A DNA stretch of 30,522 nt from Candidatus Nomurabacteria bacterium (GTDB lineage: Bacteria; Patescibacteriota; Minisyncoccia; Phycocordibacterales; SBAW01): NCBI GenBank assembly GCA_943349675.1, contig CALQZN010000003.1:1-30522 (forward strand), in the 5' to 3' direction. Made by a program: the position numbers and the translations under genes. Position 1 is the first letter of the stretch; each line of letters begins with the position of its first letter. This document shows positions 1 through 7,684 of this stretch, one piece after another. The notes beneath the pieces are model-generated. The model was not told the origin of the DNA, made no database searches, and was given only the letters and a program-made list of their open reading frames with translations.

Positions 1-55
1 ATTCAAGTCTCTGTAGGGTCATGAGTCATGCTGTGTGAGACTTGTTTTGGACTGC

Positions 56-71
56 TCCGCCAGCTGGCGGA
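56..71. repeat. 16-bp perfect palindrome
   Basis: TCCGCCAGCTGGCGGA is a perfect 16-base palindrome in non-coding DNA left of the first gene. It could be a dispersed palindromic element or a protein site. No second copy was noticed in this window. Confidence 0.5.
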
Positions 72-136
72 TGCAAGAAATAACTAAAAAACTCTCTCCT
101 CTAACCACTGCATGGCTCGTGGCCCTATGGATGTTT

Positions 137-170
137 AAAAACACCACCCCTCTTGAGGGGTGGTGTTTTT
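137..170. terminator. Rho-independent terminator, probably bidirectional
   Basis: A perfect inverted repeat with arms at 137-152 and 155-170 has a GC-rich core (CCACCCCTC paired with GAGGGGTGG), flanked by A5 on the left and T5 on the right. It can therefore terminate in either direction. It would end whatever gene lies left of the window and insulate the sigma factor gene. The remainder of 1-245 shows no gene that I can support. Confidence 0.85.
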
Positions 171-245
171 GCGTCTAGTGTACGGGTTGTATAGGGTAGA
201 ATAGGTAGGCGATGAAAGAGTAGAGGCTCTCATCCGTCTCTATAT

Positions 246-782
246 ATGGTAGACACAGAAAAACAATTTACCGCTGCTTTTGAGCAGTATGCCGACGAGC
301 TTTTCCGGCATGCGACACTCAGGCTCTCCGACAGGGAGCGGGCGCTCGACCTCACGCAAGAGACTTTTCTGCGTGCGTGGGCCTATGTCTCGCGCGGTGA
401 GGAAATCCATGACTACCGCCCCTTCTTTTACCGCACGCTTCGTAACCTTATTGTCGACGAGTACCGCAAGCACAAGACTACGTCGCTCGAGCAGTTAGTC
501 GAAAGTGGTGAAGGCGGCGAGACAATAGAGTCGCTGCTGCCGGCCGACGAGACAAACGCGCTTGAGGCTGCAATGGACCGCTTTGACGGCAAACGCGCGC
601 TTGAAGCGCTGACTAAGTTGACCGACCCATATCGCGAAGTGTTGGCATTGCGGTATATAGAGGGTTTATCTCCTAAAGAAATTGCAGAGTCGATAGAAGA
701 GAGCGAAAATGTGGTGTCGGTGCGGATACACCGTGGGCTCAAAAAGCTCCGCACACTCATGGAGCCAGAAAACACACAATGA
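246..782 (+). CDS. ECF-type RNA polymerase sigma factor
   Basis: A sigma-70 family factor of 178 residues, the usual size for the two-domain ECF class. Region 2 spans about residues 11-75 and includes the core-binding and -10-binding helices (DLTQETFLRAW, FFYRTLRNLIVDEYRK). Region 4 spans about 118-170 with the -35-binding helix-turn-helix (LSPKEIAESI, VSVRIHRGLKKLR). The linker between them is short and acidic, and there is no region 3. The stop overlaps the start of the next gene by 4 bases (ATGA), so the two are translationally coupled. By analogy with ECF operons the downstream membrane protein may hold this factor inactive. The target regulon cannot be read from the sequence. Confidence 0.9.
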   Translation: MVDTEKQFTAAFEQYADELFRHATLRLSDRERALDLTQETFLRAWAYVSRGEEIHDYRPFFYRTLRNLIVDEYRKHKTTSLEQLVESGEGGETIESLLPADETNALEAAMDRFDGKRALEALTKLTDPYREVLALRYIEGLSPKEIAESIEESENVVSVRIHRGLKKLRTLMEPENTQ

Positions 783-1954
783 AATTTACTGAAGATTTTA
801 AAAACGAAGGGTTGCGTATCCGCCTTACTATGCAAGAGAAGGCTACACTCCGTGCCCGCTTGAGCGAGCGGATGGCACTTAACCCTGCATCTCCTTTGCG
901 TGCAACCCCATATCATTTTTTTATGTTCCACAGTGTGGCGCTGCAACGTACGGTTTCTGCATTTGCAGTATTTGTATTTTTAATCGGGAGCGGTGGTGGC
1001 ACCAGTTATGCGGCGCAAGGCGCATTGCCTGGCGATGTATTGTACGCCGTTAAAATCCATGTAAACGAGTTTGTTGAAGCGGCGCTTGCAACAAGTCCTG
1101 TGGCAAAAGCAGAAGTGCAGGCAGTGTTGGCTGAGCGTCGTGTCGAAGAGGCTCAAACACTTGCGTCGCGCGGTATGCTCACCGAGGTTGCTGCTACAGA
1201 GTTGCAAATACGTTTTGACGAGCATGCAACAGCCGCACAGTCTTTAACAAAAGAGCTTGCTGTTATAGACCCAGGTGCTGCGGTACAAATCGGCACACAG
1301 TTCTCGTCTTCTTTGGCGGCAAATGATGCGGTGCTTGTAAGTTTGGGTGAGCAGAGCCAAAATGAAGAGACTAAAAATACAGCCCGGGTGTTGTCGGAGC
1401 GTGTGCGCGCACAAAAAGATGCTATCGCCCGTGCCAATGTGCAAGTGCTCGAAGATGCAGACGTGGTGCCTCGGCCAACTATTGCTGTACGGGCACGCGC
1501 TTTGAGCACAGCAAAAATGACCTCTACTGCGCTTGTTGCAACCAGCACTGTTGCCAGTACTACTGTAGATGCTATAGAAGAACAAACGGATGCGCCTGTA
1601 GCTCCCGTGCCTGTGCGTGCAAAAGAGACGCTGCGTCAAAGTATTGCAGACGAGTTAAAAGCTCGGACAGTCATCGAGACAGGGACTCTTGCCGAGCAAC
1701 TTAGGGTACAAGAATTGTCGGCAGACGCAAAAGAAAAAGTGCAGGCAGAGCTTGCTGCTGCTCGCGTGCTTATGAGTGCGGGCAATGCTGCGCTGGGTGC
1801 TGCCGACTACGACAGTGCTATTTCAAAATTTGGGCGGGCGCTTCAAAAAACGGTAGCGCTGCAGGCGTATGTGCGCGCAGGGCGAGATTTTAAAAGTGAT
1901 ATTGTGCCCTTGCTGCACGAGAGTCTACGTACAGACGCTGTAGACAACGACTAG
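779..1954 (+). CDS. Membrane protein with DUF5667-like domain, probable sigma-factor partner
   Basis: A single-pass membrane protein of 391 residues. The first 50 or so residues are charged and predicted cytoplasmic, residues about 55-72 form one membrane helix, and the rest lies outside. Right after the helix comes ALPGDVLYAVKIHVNE, which resembles the start of DUF5667 domains. Long Ala/Glu-rich helices follow, likely coiled coil, with a Thr/Ser/Val-rich linker near residues 235-280. The topology and the 4-base overlap with the sigma gene fit an anti-sigma or surface-sensing role. No zinc-binding anti-sigma (ZAS) motif is visible, so this role is inferred from position and topology. Confidence 0.7.
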   Translation: MKFTEDFKNEGLRIRLTMQEKATLRARLSERMALNPASPLRATPYHFFMFHSVALQRTVSAFAVFVFLIGSGGGTSYAAQGALPGDVLYAVKIHVNEFVEAALATSPVAKAEVQAVLAERRVEEAQTLASRGMLTEVAATELQIRFDEHATAAQSLTKELAVIDPGAAVQIGTQFSSSLAANDAVLVSLGEQSQNEETKNTARVLSERVRAQKDAIARANVQVLEDADVVPRPTIAVRARALSTAKMTSTALVATSTVASTTVDAIEEQTDAPVAPVPVRAKETLRQSIADELKARTVIETGTLAEQLRVQELSADAKEKVQAELAAARVLMSAGNAALGAADYDSAISKFGRALQKTVALQAYVRAGRDFKSDIVPLLHESLRTDAVDND

Positions 1955-1974
1955 TCTGCCCAAGGAGACGCGCG

Positions 1975-1980
1975 TATAAT
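1975..1980 (+). promoter_or_regulatory. -10 box of the ABC operon
   Basis: TATAAT, followed by only 6 bases (AGGGGA) before the ATG at 1987. Transcription would start at or next to the start codon, so the mRNA is probably leaderless. The AGGGG is too close to the ATG to serve as a normal ribosome binding site. Confidence 0.65.
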
Positions 1981-1986
1981 AGGGGA

Positions 1987-2697
1987 ATGATAGAGGTGTC
2001 CCATATTTCCAAAGATATACAAGGATGCAAAGTAGTACGTGATGTATCGTTTGTGGTGCGGCCAGGCAGTGTGTTTGGTTTTTTGGGGCAAAACGGTGCA
2101 GGCAAGACTACAACGATGAAGATGCTCGTTGGCCTTAACCAGCCGGGTGCGGGGCAGATAACTATAGGCGGCAAGGCGCCCACACACCGTTCGGTGCGCG
2201 AAAAGATTGGTTTTATGCCCGAGACACCGCACTACTATAGCCACCTCACGGGGCTGGAGTTTTTGACGTTTTGTAGCGCACTCTTTCGTGTATCAAAAAA
2301 CAAGCAAGAGTGTGTCGAGCTTCTTCGTGAAGTGGGGCTCTACGATGCGCGCGACGTAACCATCGCAAACTACTCTAAAGGTATGAAGCAACGCCTTGGG
2401 TTTGCCCAAGCGTTGGTAAACGACCCTGACTACGTTTTTATGGATGAGCCGCTCGACGGTCTGGACCCTATTGGACGCTTGGCGCTTAAGAAAATTATTT
2501 TAGGGCTCAAGGCAAAGGGTACGACTGTGTGCTTTAACTCACATATTTTATTTGATGTCGAAGAGGTGTGTGATGAGATAGGCATACTCCACCAGGGCGC
2601 TTTGGTATACGCAGGGCCGGTGGCTGCCTTTGCTCAAGGCAAATCCCTGGAAGAGCGGTTCGTTGCAAAAATACAATCACTAACCCCTACTATATGA
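1987..2697 (+). CDS. ABC transporter ATP-binding protein
   Basis: A complete ABC ATPase of 236 residues. Walker A is GQNGAGKTT (34-42), the signature is YSKGMKQR (129-136), Walker B is YVFMDEP (149-155) followed by the D-loop LDGLD, and the switch histidine is H186 in NSHIL. The YSKGM signature is typical of ATPases that pair with ABC-2 permeases of the NatA/CcmA type. The stop overlaps the permease start by 4 bases, so the two very likely form one transporter. The exported substrate is unknown. Confidence 0.93.
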   Translation: MIEVSHISKDIQGCKVVRDVSFVVRPGSVFGFLGQNGAGKTTTMKMLVGLNQPGAGQITIGGKAPTHRSVREKIGFMPETPHYYSHLTGLEFLTFCSALFRVSKNKQECVELLREVGLYDARDVTIANYSKGMKQRLGFAQALVNDPDYVFMDEPLDGLDPIGRLALKKIILGLKAKGTTVCFNSHILFDVEEVCDEIGILHQGALVYAGPVAAFAQGKSLEERFVAKIQSLTPTI

Positions 2698-3467
2698 TTT
2701 GGCGCATACTACATACGTTGTTTGTGATTGCTCGCAGTACGTTTATAGAAAATTTGCGCGACAAAGTACTGTACGGCATTTTACTGTTTGCGTTTATGTT
2801 TACGACCTTTACATTGTTTTTGGGCTCTATTTCGCTTGGCGAAAATACATATGTTATACGGAGTTTGGGGTTGGCAGGAATATACTTGTTTGGACTGCTC
2901 ATCACTATTTTCTTGGCGACAGCGTTGGTGTTTAAAGAAATAGAGCACAAAACATTTTATTTTATTCTCTCCAAGCCGGTGAGCCGCTGGCAGGTAGTGG
3001 TGGGTAAATTTGGTGGCCTGTGGGCAAGTGTTGCCGCGTCGGTTGTGGGGATGCTTGCGGTATATCTTTGTGTAGTGTGGTACCAAGGTGGCGGTTTTGA
3101 CGTTGGGGCAATGTATGCGGTTGGGTATCAACTACTTGAGCTTATGGTTATTATCGCTCTGTCTATATTTTTCTCTACCTACGCGCGCCCCTTGGCGTCG
3201 GTGGTGTACGTGGTGACATTTCTTTATATTGGCCACTCGCTTGGGTTGTTGCTTGGGGTCGCAAAGGATACACCCGTACTACAAAGCGCTGCTATGGGTT
3301 TATATTATGCACTGCCAAACTTAGAAAAATTTAATATACGCGAAGTGGTACTGCACGGCGCCCTTCCGCCTTTGGAGGGGGTAGCCGTGGTGGCTCTTTA
3401 CAGTGTGCTGTATGCCGCACTGCTTTTGGTGGGGGCGTCACTTTTGTTGGGACGGCGCGAATTGTAG
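2694..3467 (+). CDS. ABC-2 family permease
   Basis: An integral membrane protein of 257 residues with about six hydrophobic helices. After the first helix come SLGENTYVIRSLGLAG and then FKEIEHKTFYFILSKPVSRWQ, a pattern typical of ABC-2 permeases of the NosY/GldF-like class (cytoplasmic loop with a K-P-x-S-R motif). It overlaps the upstream ATPase gene and is followed after 3 bases by the TPR/GspG-like protein gene. It should form the membrane channel of the transporter. Substrate unknown. Confidence 0.85.
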   Translation: MIWRILHTLFVIARSTFIENLRDKVLYGILLFAFMFTTFTLFLGSISLGENTYVIRSLGLAGIYLFGLLITIFLATALVFKEIEHKTFYFILSKPVSRWQVVVGKFGGLWASVAASVVGMLAVYLCVVWYQGGGFDVGAMYAVGYQLLELMVIIALSIFFSTYARPLASVVYVVTFLYIGHSLGLLLGVAKDTPVLQSAAMGLYYALPNLEKFNIREVVLHGALPPLEGVAVVALYSVLYAALLLVGASLLLGRREL

Positions 3468-3470
3468 CCT

Positions 3471-4280
3471 ATGGTGGCTGTATACAAATACGGACTATAT
3501 GCAGCGGTTGCAACGCTCTTTATATTGATTGCGTGCGTGCAAATGGTATCTGACCGTCAAAAACCCTCGGTTCCATTTATAGCGCTACAGTCGCTCCCTG
3601 CGCCGGTGCTCAGTGGAGCCATGCTTGGTTTACGGTCGGCTGCTGCGTCACTGCTCTGGCTGCAGACAATCCAATATATAGGCGGCACAGGTGGTGGGCT
3701 CGCTGGCGTGGGGGACAGTATAGAGCGGGTGGTGGCACTCGACCCTAAGTTTAGCTATCCGTACGCATTTGCGGTGCTTATGTTGCCAAGCGAGGGTAAG
3801 GAGGCGGCAGAACAAGCCATCGCTTTGGGTAAAGCGGGCATAGCGCAAAACCTCGGCGACTGGCGCATACCGTACTACCTCGCTATGACGTACCACCTAA
3901 CACTAAAAGACACTACCAATGCTGCTCTGTATATGAACATCGCAGCAAACACACCGGGAGTACCTGAAGGGATAAAACTGTCGGCGCACAACTACGGGTT
4001 GCGCAGCGACCTGCGCGAAGAGACAAAACAAATCTGGGTCGCTATTTACGAAAACTCTGCCGACGAGGTTGTGCGCGCTCAGGCACAAAATAATGTTGAG
4101 CATATATCCATTATGCAGCTGCTCGACCAAGCGATCGCAGCGTATAAAAAAGTACAAGGGACATACCCAACCAATCTCGACCAGTTAGTCAAAGCGGGGA
4201 TACTCCCTAGTATCCCTACCGACCCTTTTGGTATACGCTACGGCATCAGCCCAGAAGGGGTGCTGACGTATCAGCTGTGA
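3471..4280 (+). CDS. Membrane-anchored TPR-like protein with GspG-like tail
   Basis: Residues about 5-27 form an N-terminal membrane anchor. The middle (about 80-180) has helical repeats resembling TPRs, including LDPKFSYPYAF and GDWRIPYYLAMTY. The last 50 or so residues (AIAAYKKVQGTYPTNLDQLV, then IPTDPFGIRYGI) look like the C-terminal part of GspG-type pseudopilins, which carry the same sequence of a helix, a P-x-x-L-x-x-L segment and a DPFG-x-x-Y turn. The pilin N-terminal helix is absent. It is probably a partner of the ABC pair, since the three genes lie within 3 bases of each other. The function is not known to me. Confidence 0.7.
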   Translation: MVAVYKYGLYAAVATLFILIACVQMVSDRQKPSVPFIALQSLPAPVLSGAMLGLRSAAASLLWLQTIQYIGGTGGGLAGVGDSIERVVALDPKFSYPYAFAVLMLPSEGKEAAEQAIALGKAGIAQNLGDWRIPYYLAMTYHLTLKDTTNAALYMNIAANTPGVPEGIKLSAHNYGLRSDLREETKQIWVAIYENSADEVVRAQAQNNVEHISIMQLLDQAIAAYKKVQGTYPTNLDQLVKAGILPSIPTDPFGIRYGISPEGVLTYQL

Positions 4281-4297
4281 GAGTCTAAAAAGTGCGC

Positions 4298-4303
4298 TAA
4301 AAT
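4298..4303 (+). promoter_or_regulatory. -10 box of the wall-enzyme gene
   Basis: TAAAAT, 6 bases before the ATG at 4310, without a Shine-Dalgarno sequence. This predicts a leaderless transcript. Confidence 0.5.
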
Positions 4304-4309
4304 ACCTAC

Positions 4310-5770
4310 ATGAAATATGGTGGGGTCGACCATTCTTTTGATACGCGCGGATTTTATTTTTTTGTAAAATTTTTTGTCCTTTGTGCCGTATTGGCGTCCG
4401 TAGGATACATAGGGCTACCCTATGTACAGTCTCGGCTGGCAGGGGCGCCCAAAGACGTACCAGCGCAAGCAATGGTTGTAGAGCATGCCCCGGTACCAGT
4501 ACTGTCGAGTACAACACCAAAGCGGATCATTAATGCTCTTAGTATTGAAGACGTGGTGCCCTTGGAAGGTAAGTTCATCGCTGCAGACTTGAGTAGTATG
4601 CAGGTGTATTTGTATCAAAATGGCACCACTACAGCTACGTACCCAATTTTGACCAAGGGTAAGCCAGGGACGCCGTGGGAGACGCCGAGCGGATTTTATG
4701 CAGTGCAAACAAAAGAAGAGAATCATTTTTCGACAATAGGAAGCGTCAACATGCCGTACAGTATGCAGTTTTATGGTAATTACTTTATCCACGGCTGGCC
4801 CACGTACCCAAATGGTACCCCAGTTGCGTCGACCTTTTCGGGTGGGTGCATACGACTCTCGACCGCCGATGCGGCAGAGGTATTTGCCTTTGCAGAAAAA
4901 AATACAGGGCTTTTTGTATACGACGCTAAGACGGCAACTGCCACAGTGCCTTGGGTGTTGGCTCGGCTTGATGTACCGCTGGTGTCGGCCGAGTCGTATT
5001 TAGTTGCCGACATCGACTCGGGCGATGTATATGCCGAGTACAACGCGGGTAGGCAAATGCCTATAGCATCGGTTACTAAACTTATGACCGCACTTGTTGC
5101 CAACGAAATAATTAGTTTTGAAAAAGAGGTCCCCACAACAGAAGGGGAATTGTCGCGTGCGCATGCAAGCAGTACAGAAAGAAAGAAGTTTTTTATAGGT
5201 GACTTGCTATACCCACTGCTTATGGAATCCAACAACCATGTGGCCGACATGCTTGCCAGTTTTTATGGCACAGAAGGGTTTGTAAAATGGATGAACACAA
5301 CAGCTCAGGCTTTGGGTATGAGCCAGACGCGCTTTGCCGACCCAAGTGGCATCTCGCCCGCAAACAAAGCCACAGCCGATGACCTTTTTCGGTTGGCAAC
5401 GTACCTCGCTACAAAAAAATCGTTTGTTTGGGACATTACCCGCGCACCCACTAAAACAATCAAAGCCAGTGATGCGTCTTCATATACCTTTCAAAACTTG
5501 AACGTATTTTCTGGTGTAAAAAGTTTTGTGGGCGGCAAAGTGGGGCAGACAACCGCGGCAGGCGAGACTATGGTTTCTGTATTTACAGTATCAAACGGGG
5601 TAGATAAACACAGAGTGGCAGTTATTGTATTGCGGTCTAATGACTACACGGAAGATACGACACGGCTGACGACATGGTTGGGTGAGGCTATTGCCCAAGG
5701 TGCTGCTGTGCCCGACGTGGCATGTGCGGGGTGTGCCTTTAAACCAGAATATAGAAAGATTGAGTTTTAA
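4310..5770 (+). CDS. Fused L,D-transpeptidase (YkuD) and D-Ala-D-Ala carboxypeptidase (S11)
   Basis: A peptidoglycan-modifying enzyme of 486 residues with two catalytic domains. A membrane helix lies at about 17-35. The YkuD domain spans about 88-205, with H161 in HGWP and the catalytic pair C180/R182 in FSGGCIRL. The S11 penicillin-binding domain spans about 228-445, with the SxxK nucleophile motif SVTK (S254, K257), an SxN motif S307-N-N309, and a third motif that reads K410-V-G-Q-T instead of the usual KTG. The first domain would make 3-3 crosslinks or attach wall ligands, while the second trims pentapeptides to the tetrapeptide donors that L,D-transpeptidases need. The fusion therefore couples supply and use of one substrate. 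The tail has CAGC (472-475), a possible disulphide. It appears to stand alone as a transcription unit. Confidence 0.92.
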   Translation: MKYGGVDHSFDTRGFYFFVKFFVLCAVLASVGYIGLPYVQSRLAGAPKDVPAQAMVVEHAPVPVLSSTTPKRIINALSIEDVVPLEGKFIAADLSSMQVYLYQNGTTTATYPILTKGKPGTPWETPSGFYAVQTKEENHFSTIGSVNMPYSMQFYGNYFIHGWPTYPNGTPVASTFSGGCIRLSTADAAEVFAFAEKNTGLFVYDAKTATATVPWVLARLDVPLVSAESYLVADIDSGDVYAEYNAGRQMPIASVTKLMTALVANEIISFEKEVPTTEGELSRAHASSTERKKFFIGDLLYPLLMESNNHVADMLASFYGTEGFVKWMNTTAQALGMSQTRFADPSGISPANKATADDLFRLATYLATKKSFVWDITRAPTKTIKASDASSYTFQNLNVFSGVKSFVGGKVGQTTAAGETMVSVFTVSNGVDKHRVAVIVLRSNDYTEDTTRLTTWLGEAIAQGAAVPDVACAGCAFKPEYRKIEF

Positions 5771-5771
5771 T

Positions 5772-5803
5772 ACAAAAAAGAAACGCCGGCTTATGGGCCG
5801 GCG
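5772..5803 (-). terminator. Terminator on the minus strand
   Basis: The hairpin arms CGCCGGC (5784-5790) and GCCGGCG (5797-5803) enclose a 6-base loop. Read on the minus strand the hairpin is followed by TTTCTTTTTTGT, a good U-tract. On the plus strand no U-tract follows. It lies directly after the end of the 69-residue minus-strand reading frame. Confidence 0.7.
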
Positions 5804-5805
5804 GG

Positions 5806-6015
5806 TCAGTGGGTGGTCTCGTTGATGAAGGGAGGATGGTTAAAATTACTGATGAACACCGTAAGGCCGCAGCGACACGACGGTGTGTTGCACCGAAATG
5901 CAAATGTCGCCACAAAAGGGCCTGCGTTCAAGATAGGGGCTGTGGATCGTGGCTCTTCTTGAGGAAGGACGCTGACGGTGGTCTGGGCACCTCCAGAGAT
6001 ATGGTCTTGTAACAT
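5806..6015 (-). CDS. Possible small protein, 69 residues
   Basis: This reading frame matches no family I recognise. It has three cysteines in the middle (RCNTPSCRCG) and no membrane helix. Three signals support translation: GAGGAAT lies about 9 bases before the ATG, which is unusual here because most neighbours lack a Shine-Dalgarno; a minus-strand terminator begins 3 bases after the stop; and the interval is otherwise empty. An extended -10-like TGCTACCCT lies near 6080 on the minus strand, implying a leader of about 60 bases. It could alternatively be a non-coding RNA, since a plus-strand frame covers nearly the same stretch. Confidence 0.4.
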   Translation of the reverse strand: MLQDHISGGAQTTVSVLPQEEPRSTAPILNAGPFVATFAFRCNTPSCRCGLTVFISNFNHPPFINETTH

Positions 6016-6120
6016 GGCTTATTCCTCGCTTGTTTGTTAAGTGTTAAGCAGGAATGCACGGCACGGCTACTGACGCTAGGGTAGCATGGGTGGGGTAGTT
6101 TACAAGAGGTTATGCACTGT

Positions 6121-6696
6121 TTAAAAAACCTCCACCTCAAATGCTTTTAGCTCGTGTACGAGCCGGCGCAGCGGCAGGCCCATGGCATTAAAAAAATCTC
6201 CCTCAGTTTTTTCAATCAAAAGTGCACCCAGCTCTTGCAGGGCGTAGGCGCCAGCTTTGTCGAGCGGCTCGCCTGTGCGCACGTACTGGTCAATCAACTC
6301 TTCCGAAAGCTCGGCCACGTGCACCTGTGTTTTTTCGTGGAACGAACGTGTTTGCCCAGTATCGGTATCGACGATAGTAACGCCTGTCACTATGTAGTGC
6401 GCTTTGCCGCTAAGCATTTGCAGCATTTCTTTTGCACGCTCCTTTGTGTGTGGTTTGCCCAAGCGGTGGTGGCCGTGCACAACAAAGGTGTCGGCTGCAA
6501 TAACCACAGCGCCCGGGTTTTTGCTCGCCACCGCCATGGCCTTGCCCGCCGAGAGAAACTCGGCCAGACTCTCGGGTGGCATGTCGAGTGTCATGTCTTC
6601 TTCGTAGTCGCTCGTCACTACCTCAAACACCAACCCCGTTTTGCTAAGTATCTCTTTGCGCCGGGGTGATGTGGATGCGAGAATGAGTTTTTTCAT
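6121..6696 (-). CDS. maf: Maf family nucleotide pyrophosphatase
   Basis: A house-cleaning enzyme of 191 residues that hydrolyses non-canonical or excess nucleoside triphosphates, probably dTTP/UTP, to monophosphates. The N-terminus has the family motif STSPRRKEIL (8-17). D69 in AADT and the GKP motif at 80-82 are catalytic-site residues, and the C-terminal half has GEPLDKAGAYALQ and EGDFFNAMGLPLRRL, both standard. The length is normal. The start is the ATG at 6696. A possible -10, TATCTT, lies 5 bases upstream. Confidence 0.93.
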   Translation of the reverse strand: MKKLILASTSPRRKEILSKTGLVFEVVTSDYEEDMTLDMPPESLAEFLSAGKAMAVASKNPGAVVIAADTFVVHGHHRLGKPHTKERAKEMLQMLSGKAHYIVTGVTIVDTDTGQTRSFHEKTQVHVAELSEELIDQYVRTGEPLDKAGAYALQELGALLIEKTEGDFFNAMGLPLRRLVHELKAFEVEVF

Positions 6697-7031
6697 AAAG
6701 TAAGATAGTTTGCTTGTTATAAGAGTGAGATTCGGTCACAAGTATTTTTCTGCTGAAAAATCTCGCGACCCCGACTCAGAAAAGCTCCCCCAGAGCTTTT
6801 CTTCCGTCCTTCGAATCCCTCTCCCGTTCGCACATAAGCAAAATTTGGATAGGAGAATATATCAAAATTTAGCTTTGCGGGTATCGTGGGTTCAGTACCA
6901 GGACAGTGAGACACCGTAAGGGTTATCTGAGGCAATTTTACAACTCCAAATGAGGTATGTGGGTCGGGGTCAGTTTTTCCGCTTTTGCTCAGTTTGAAGG
7001 AAATGTTTGTTTCCTTCAAACTTACAGTTTT
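6697..7031. other. Gene-free interval with three hairpins
   Basis: No credible gene lies here. It contains a hairpin at 6745-6760 (TTTTTC/GAAAAA), a 9-bp hairpin at 6779-6801 (GAAAAGCTC/GAGCTTTTC with a CCCCA loop), the octamer CAAAATTT twice (near 6839 and 6863), and the strong inverted repeat at 6991-7022. A minus-strand frame crosses it, but it begins with TTG inside the inverted repeat and its sequence looks like translated structured DNA (for example GGATTCGAAGG). Confidence 0.5.
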
Positions 7032-7032
7032 T
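6991..7032 (+). terminator. 13-bp perfect inverted repeat followed by T6
   Basis: The arms AGTTTGAAGGAAA (6991-7003) and TTTCCTTCAAACT (7010-7022) match perfectly over 13 bp with a 6-base loop. TACAG and then T6 follow on the plus strand, so it resembles a plus-strand terminator with a slightly displaced U-tract. No plus-strand gene precedes it. It also sits just past the stop of the minus-strand zinc-ribbon gene and may stabilise that 3' end. Confidence 0.5.
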
Positions 7033-7397
7033 TAATCCCAACCAAACTTCAAAAGTTCCCTACCACACTGAGGACAAGGTGTTCGCAATTTGGATAATTG
7101 AATATTTGCAATGTGGCACACCGGGCAATAAACGCCGTCGCTTGGAATTTCAATAGACTCTCTTAATTTTGATAAGGAAGAAGCGATTGAATAGGTCTCG
7201 TCGGCTCTGGTGTTTTTAGAAGGCAGGCCAACAGATTCAGGGTCGGGACTAGTGGCATTCAAAGGTACAGTCTTTATCCAGTCCTCAGGTTTTAGTTTTA
7301 GATTATCGCCAAAATTCTCAGTTATATCGATTTGAGAATAACTGATTTTTTCAGTTTGCAATTTATTAGCAGGATTGTTTTTATTGAATGGCCACAT
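7032..7397 (-). CDS. Hypothetical protein with C-terminal zinc ribbon
   Basis: A 121-residue protein with no family that I recognise. The first 90 residues are polar with low predicted order. The C-terminus has CPVC, 15 residues, then CPQC, a four-cysteine zinc ribbon of the kind seen in many small adaptor proteins. There is no signal peptide or membrane helix. There is no Shine-Dalgarno, but an AT-rich TATAAA lies 9 bases before the ATG. Amino-acid use (Asn, Lys, Ser rich) is more AT-driven than in the genes to the left, which fits the start of the accessory block. Confidence 0.65.
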   Translation of the reverse strand: MWPFNKNNPANKLQTEKISYSQIDITENFGDNLKLKPEDWIKTVPLNATSPDPESVGLPSKNTRADETYSIASSLSKLRESIEIPSDGVYCPVCHIANIQLSKLRTPCPQCGRELLKFGWD

Positions 7398-7505
7398 ATC
7401 TATGTCTTTATAGTAACTTACATTTACTCAGTTGTGTAGACAAGGTGTATGGGTCGCCCCACAACCCCTAAGCACTCGGGTCATGCCGATAACAGGTTTT
7501 TACTG

Positions 7506-7590
7506 CGGAGACGGTGGGATTCGAACCCACGAGGGCTTGCGCCCTACCTCCTTAGCAAGGAGGCACATTCGACCACTCTGACACGTCTCC
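7506..7590 (-). tRNA. tRNA-Ser (anticodon GCT)
   Basis: A class II tRNA of 85 bases. The acceptor stem GGAGACG/CGTCTCC is perfect with discriminator G; the anticodon stem CCTCC/GGAGG encloses TTGCTAA, giving anticodon GCT; a long variable arm (GGGCGCAAGCCC) and the T arm GTGGG-TTCGAAT-CCCAC are present. CCA is not encoded. It reads AGC and AGU serine codons. Confidence 0.95.
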
Positions 7591-7645
7591 AATACACGCC
7601 ACAGTACCATAACAGGGACGACTTTACACGCTCAAAAAGCTTTAA

Positions 7646-7674
7646 TTGAGCTACTCTGTATACTGTAGTATCCT
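7646..7674 (+). promoter_or_regulatory. Putative promoter for the plus-strand tRNA region
   Basis: TTGAGC (7646-7651), a 17-base spacer and TATCCT (7669-7674) give a good sigma-70-type layout. It would drive a transcript through the tRNA-like sequence and the downstream tRNA-Ser(ACT). Confidence 0.45.
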
Positions 7675-7684
7675 CAGAGTTACA

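Noticed and set aside
6795..6835. T-arm-like TTCGAAT suggesting another tRNA
   Set aside because: The flanking bases do not pair as a T stem on either strand, and no anticodon arm is present.
6717..7019. 100-codon minus-strand reading frame
   Set aside because: It starts with TTG inside a perfect inverted repeat, has no ribosome site, covers two further hairpins, and its sequence resembles translated structured DNA.
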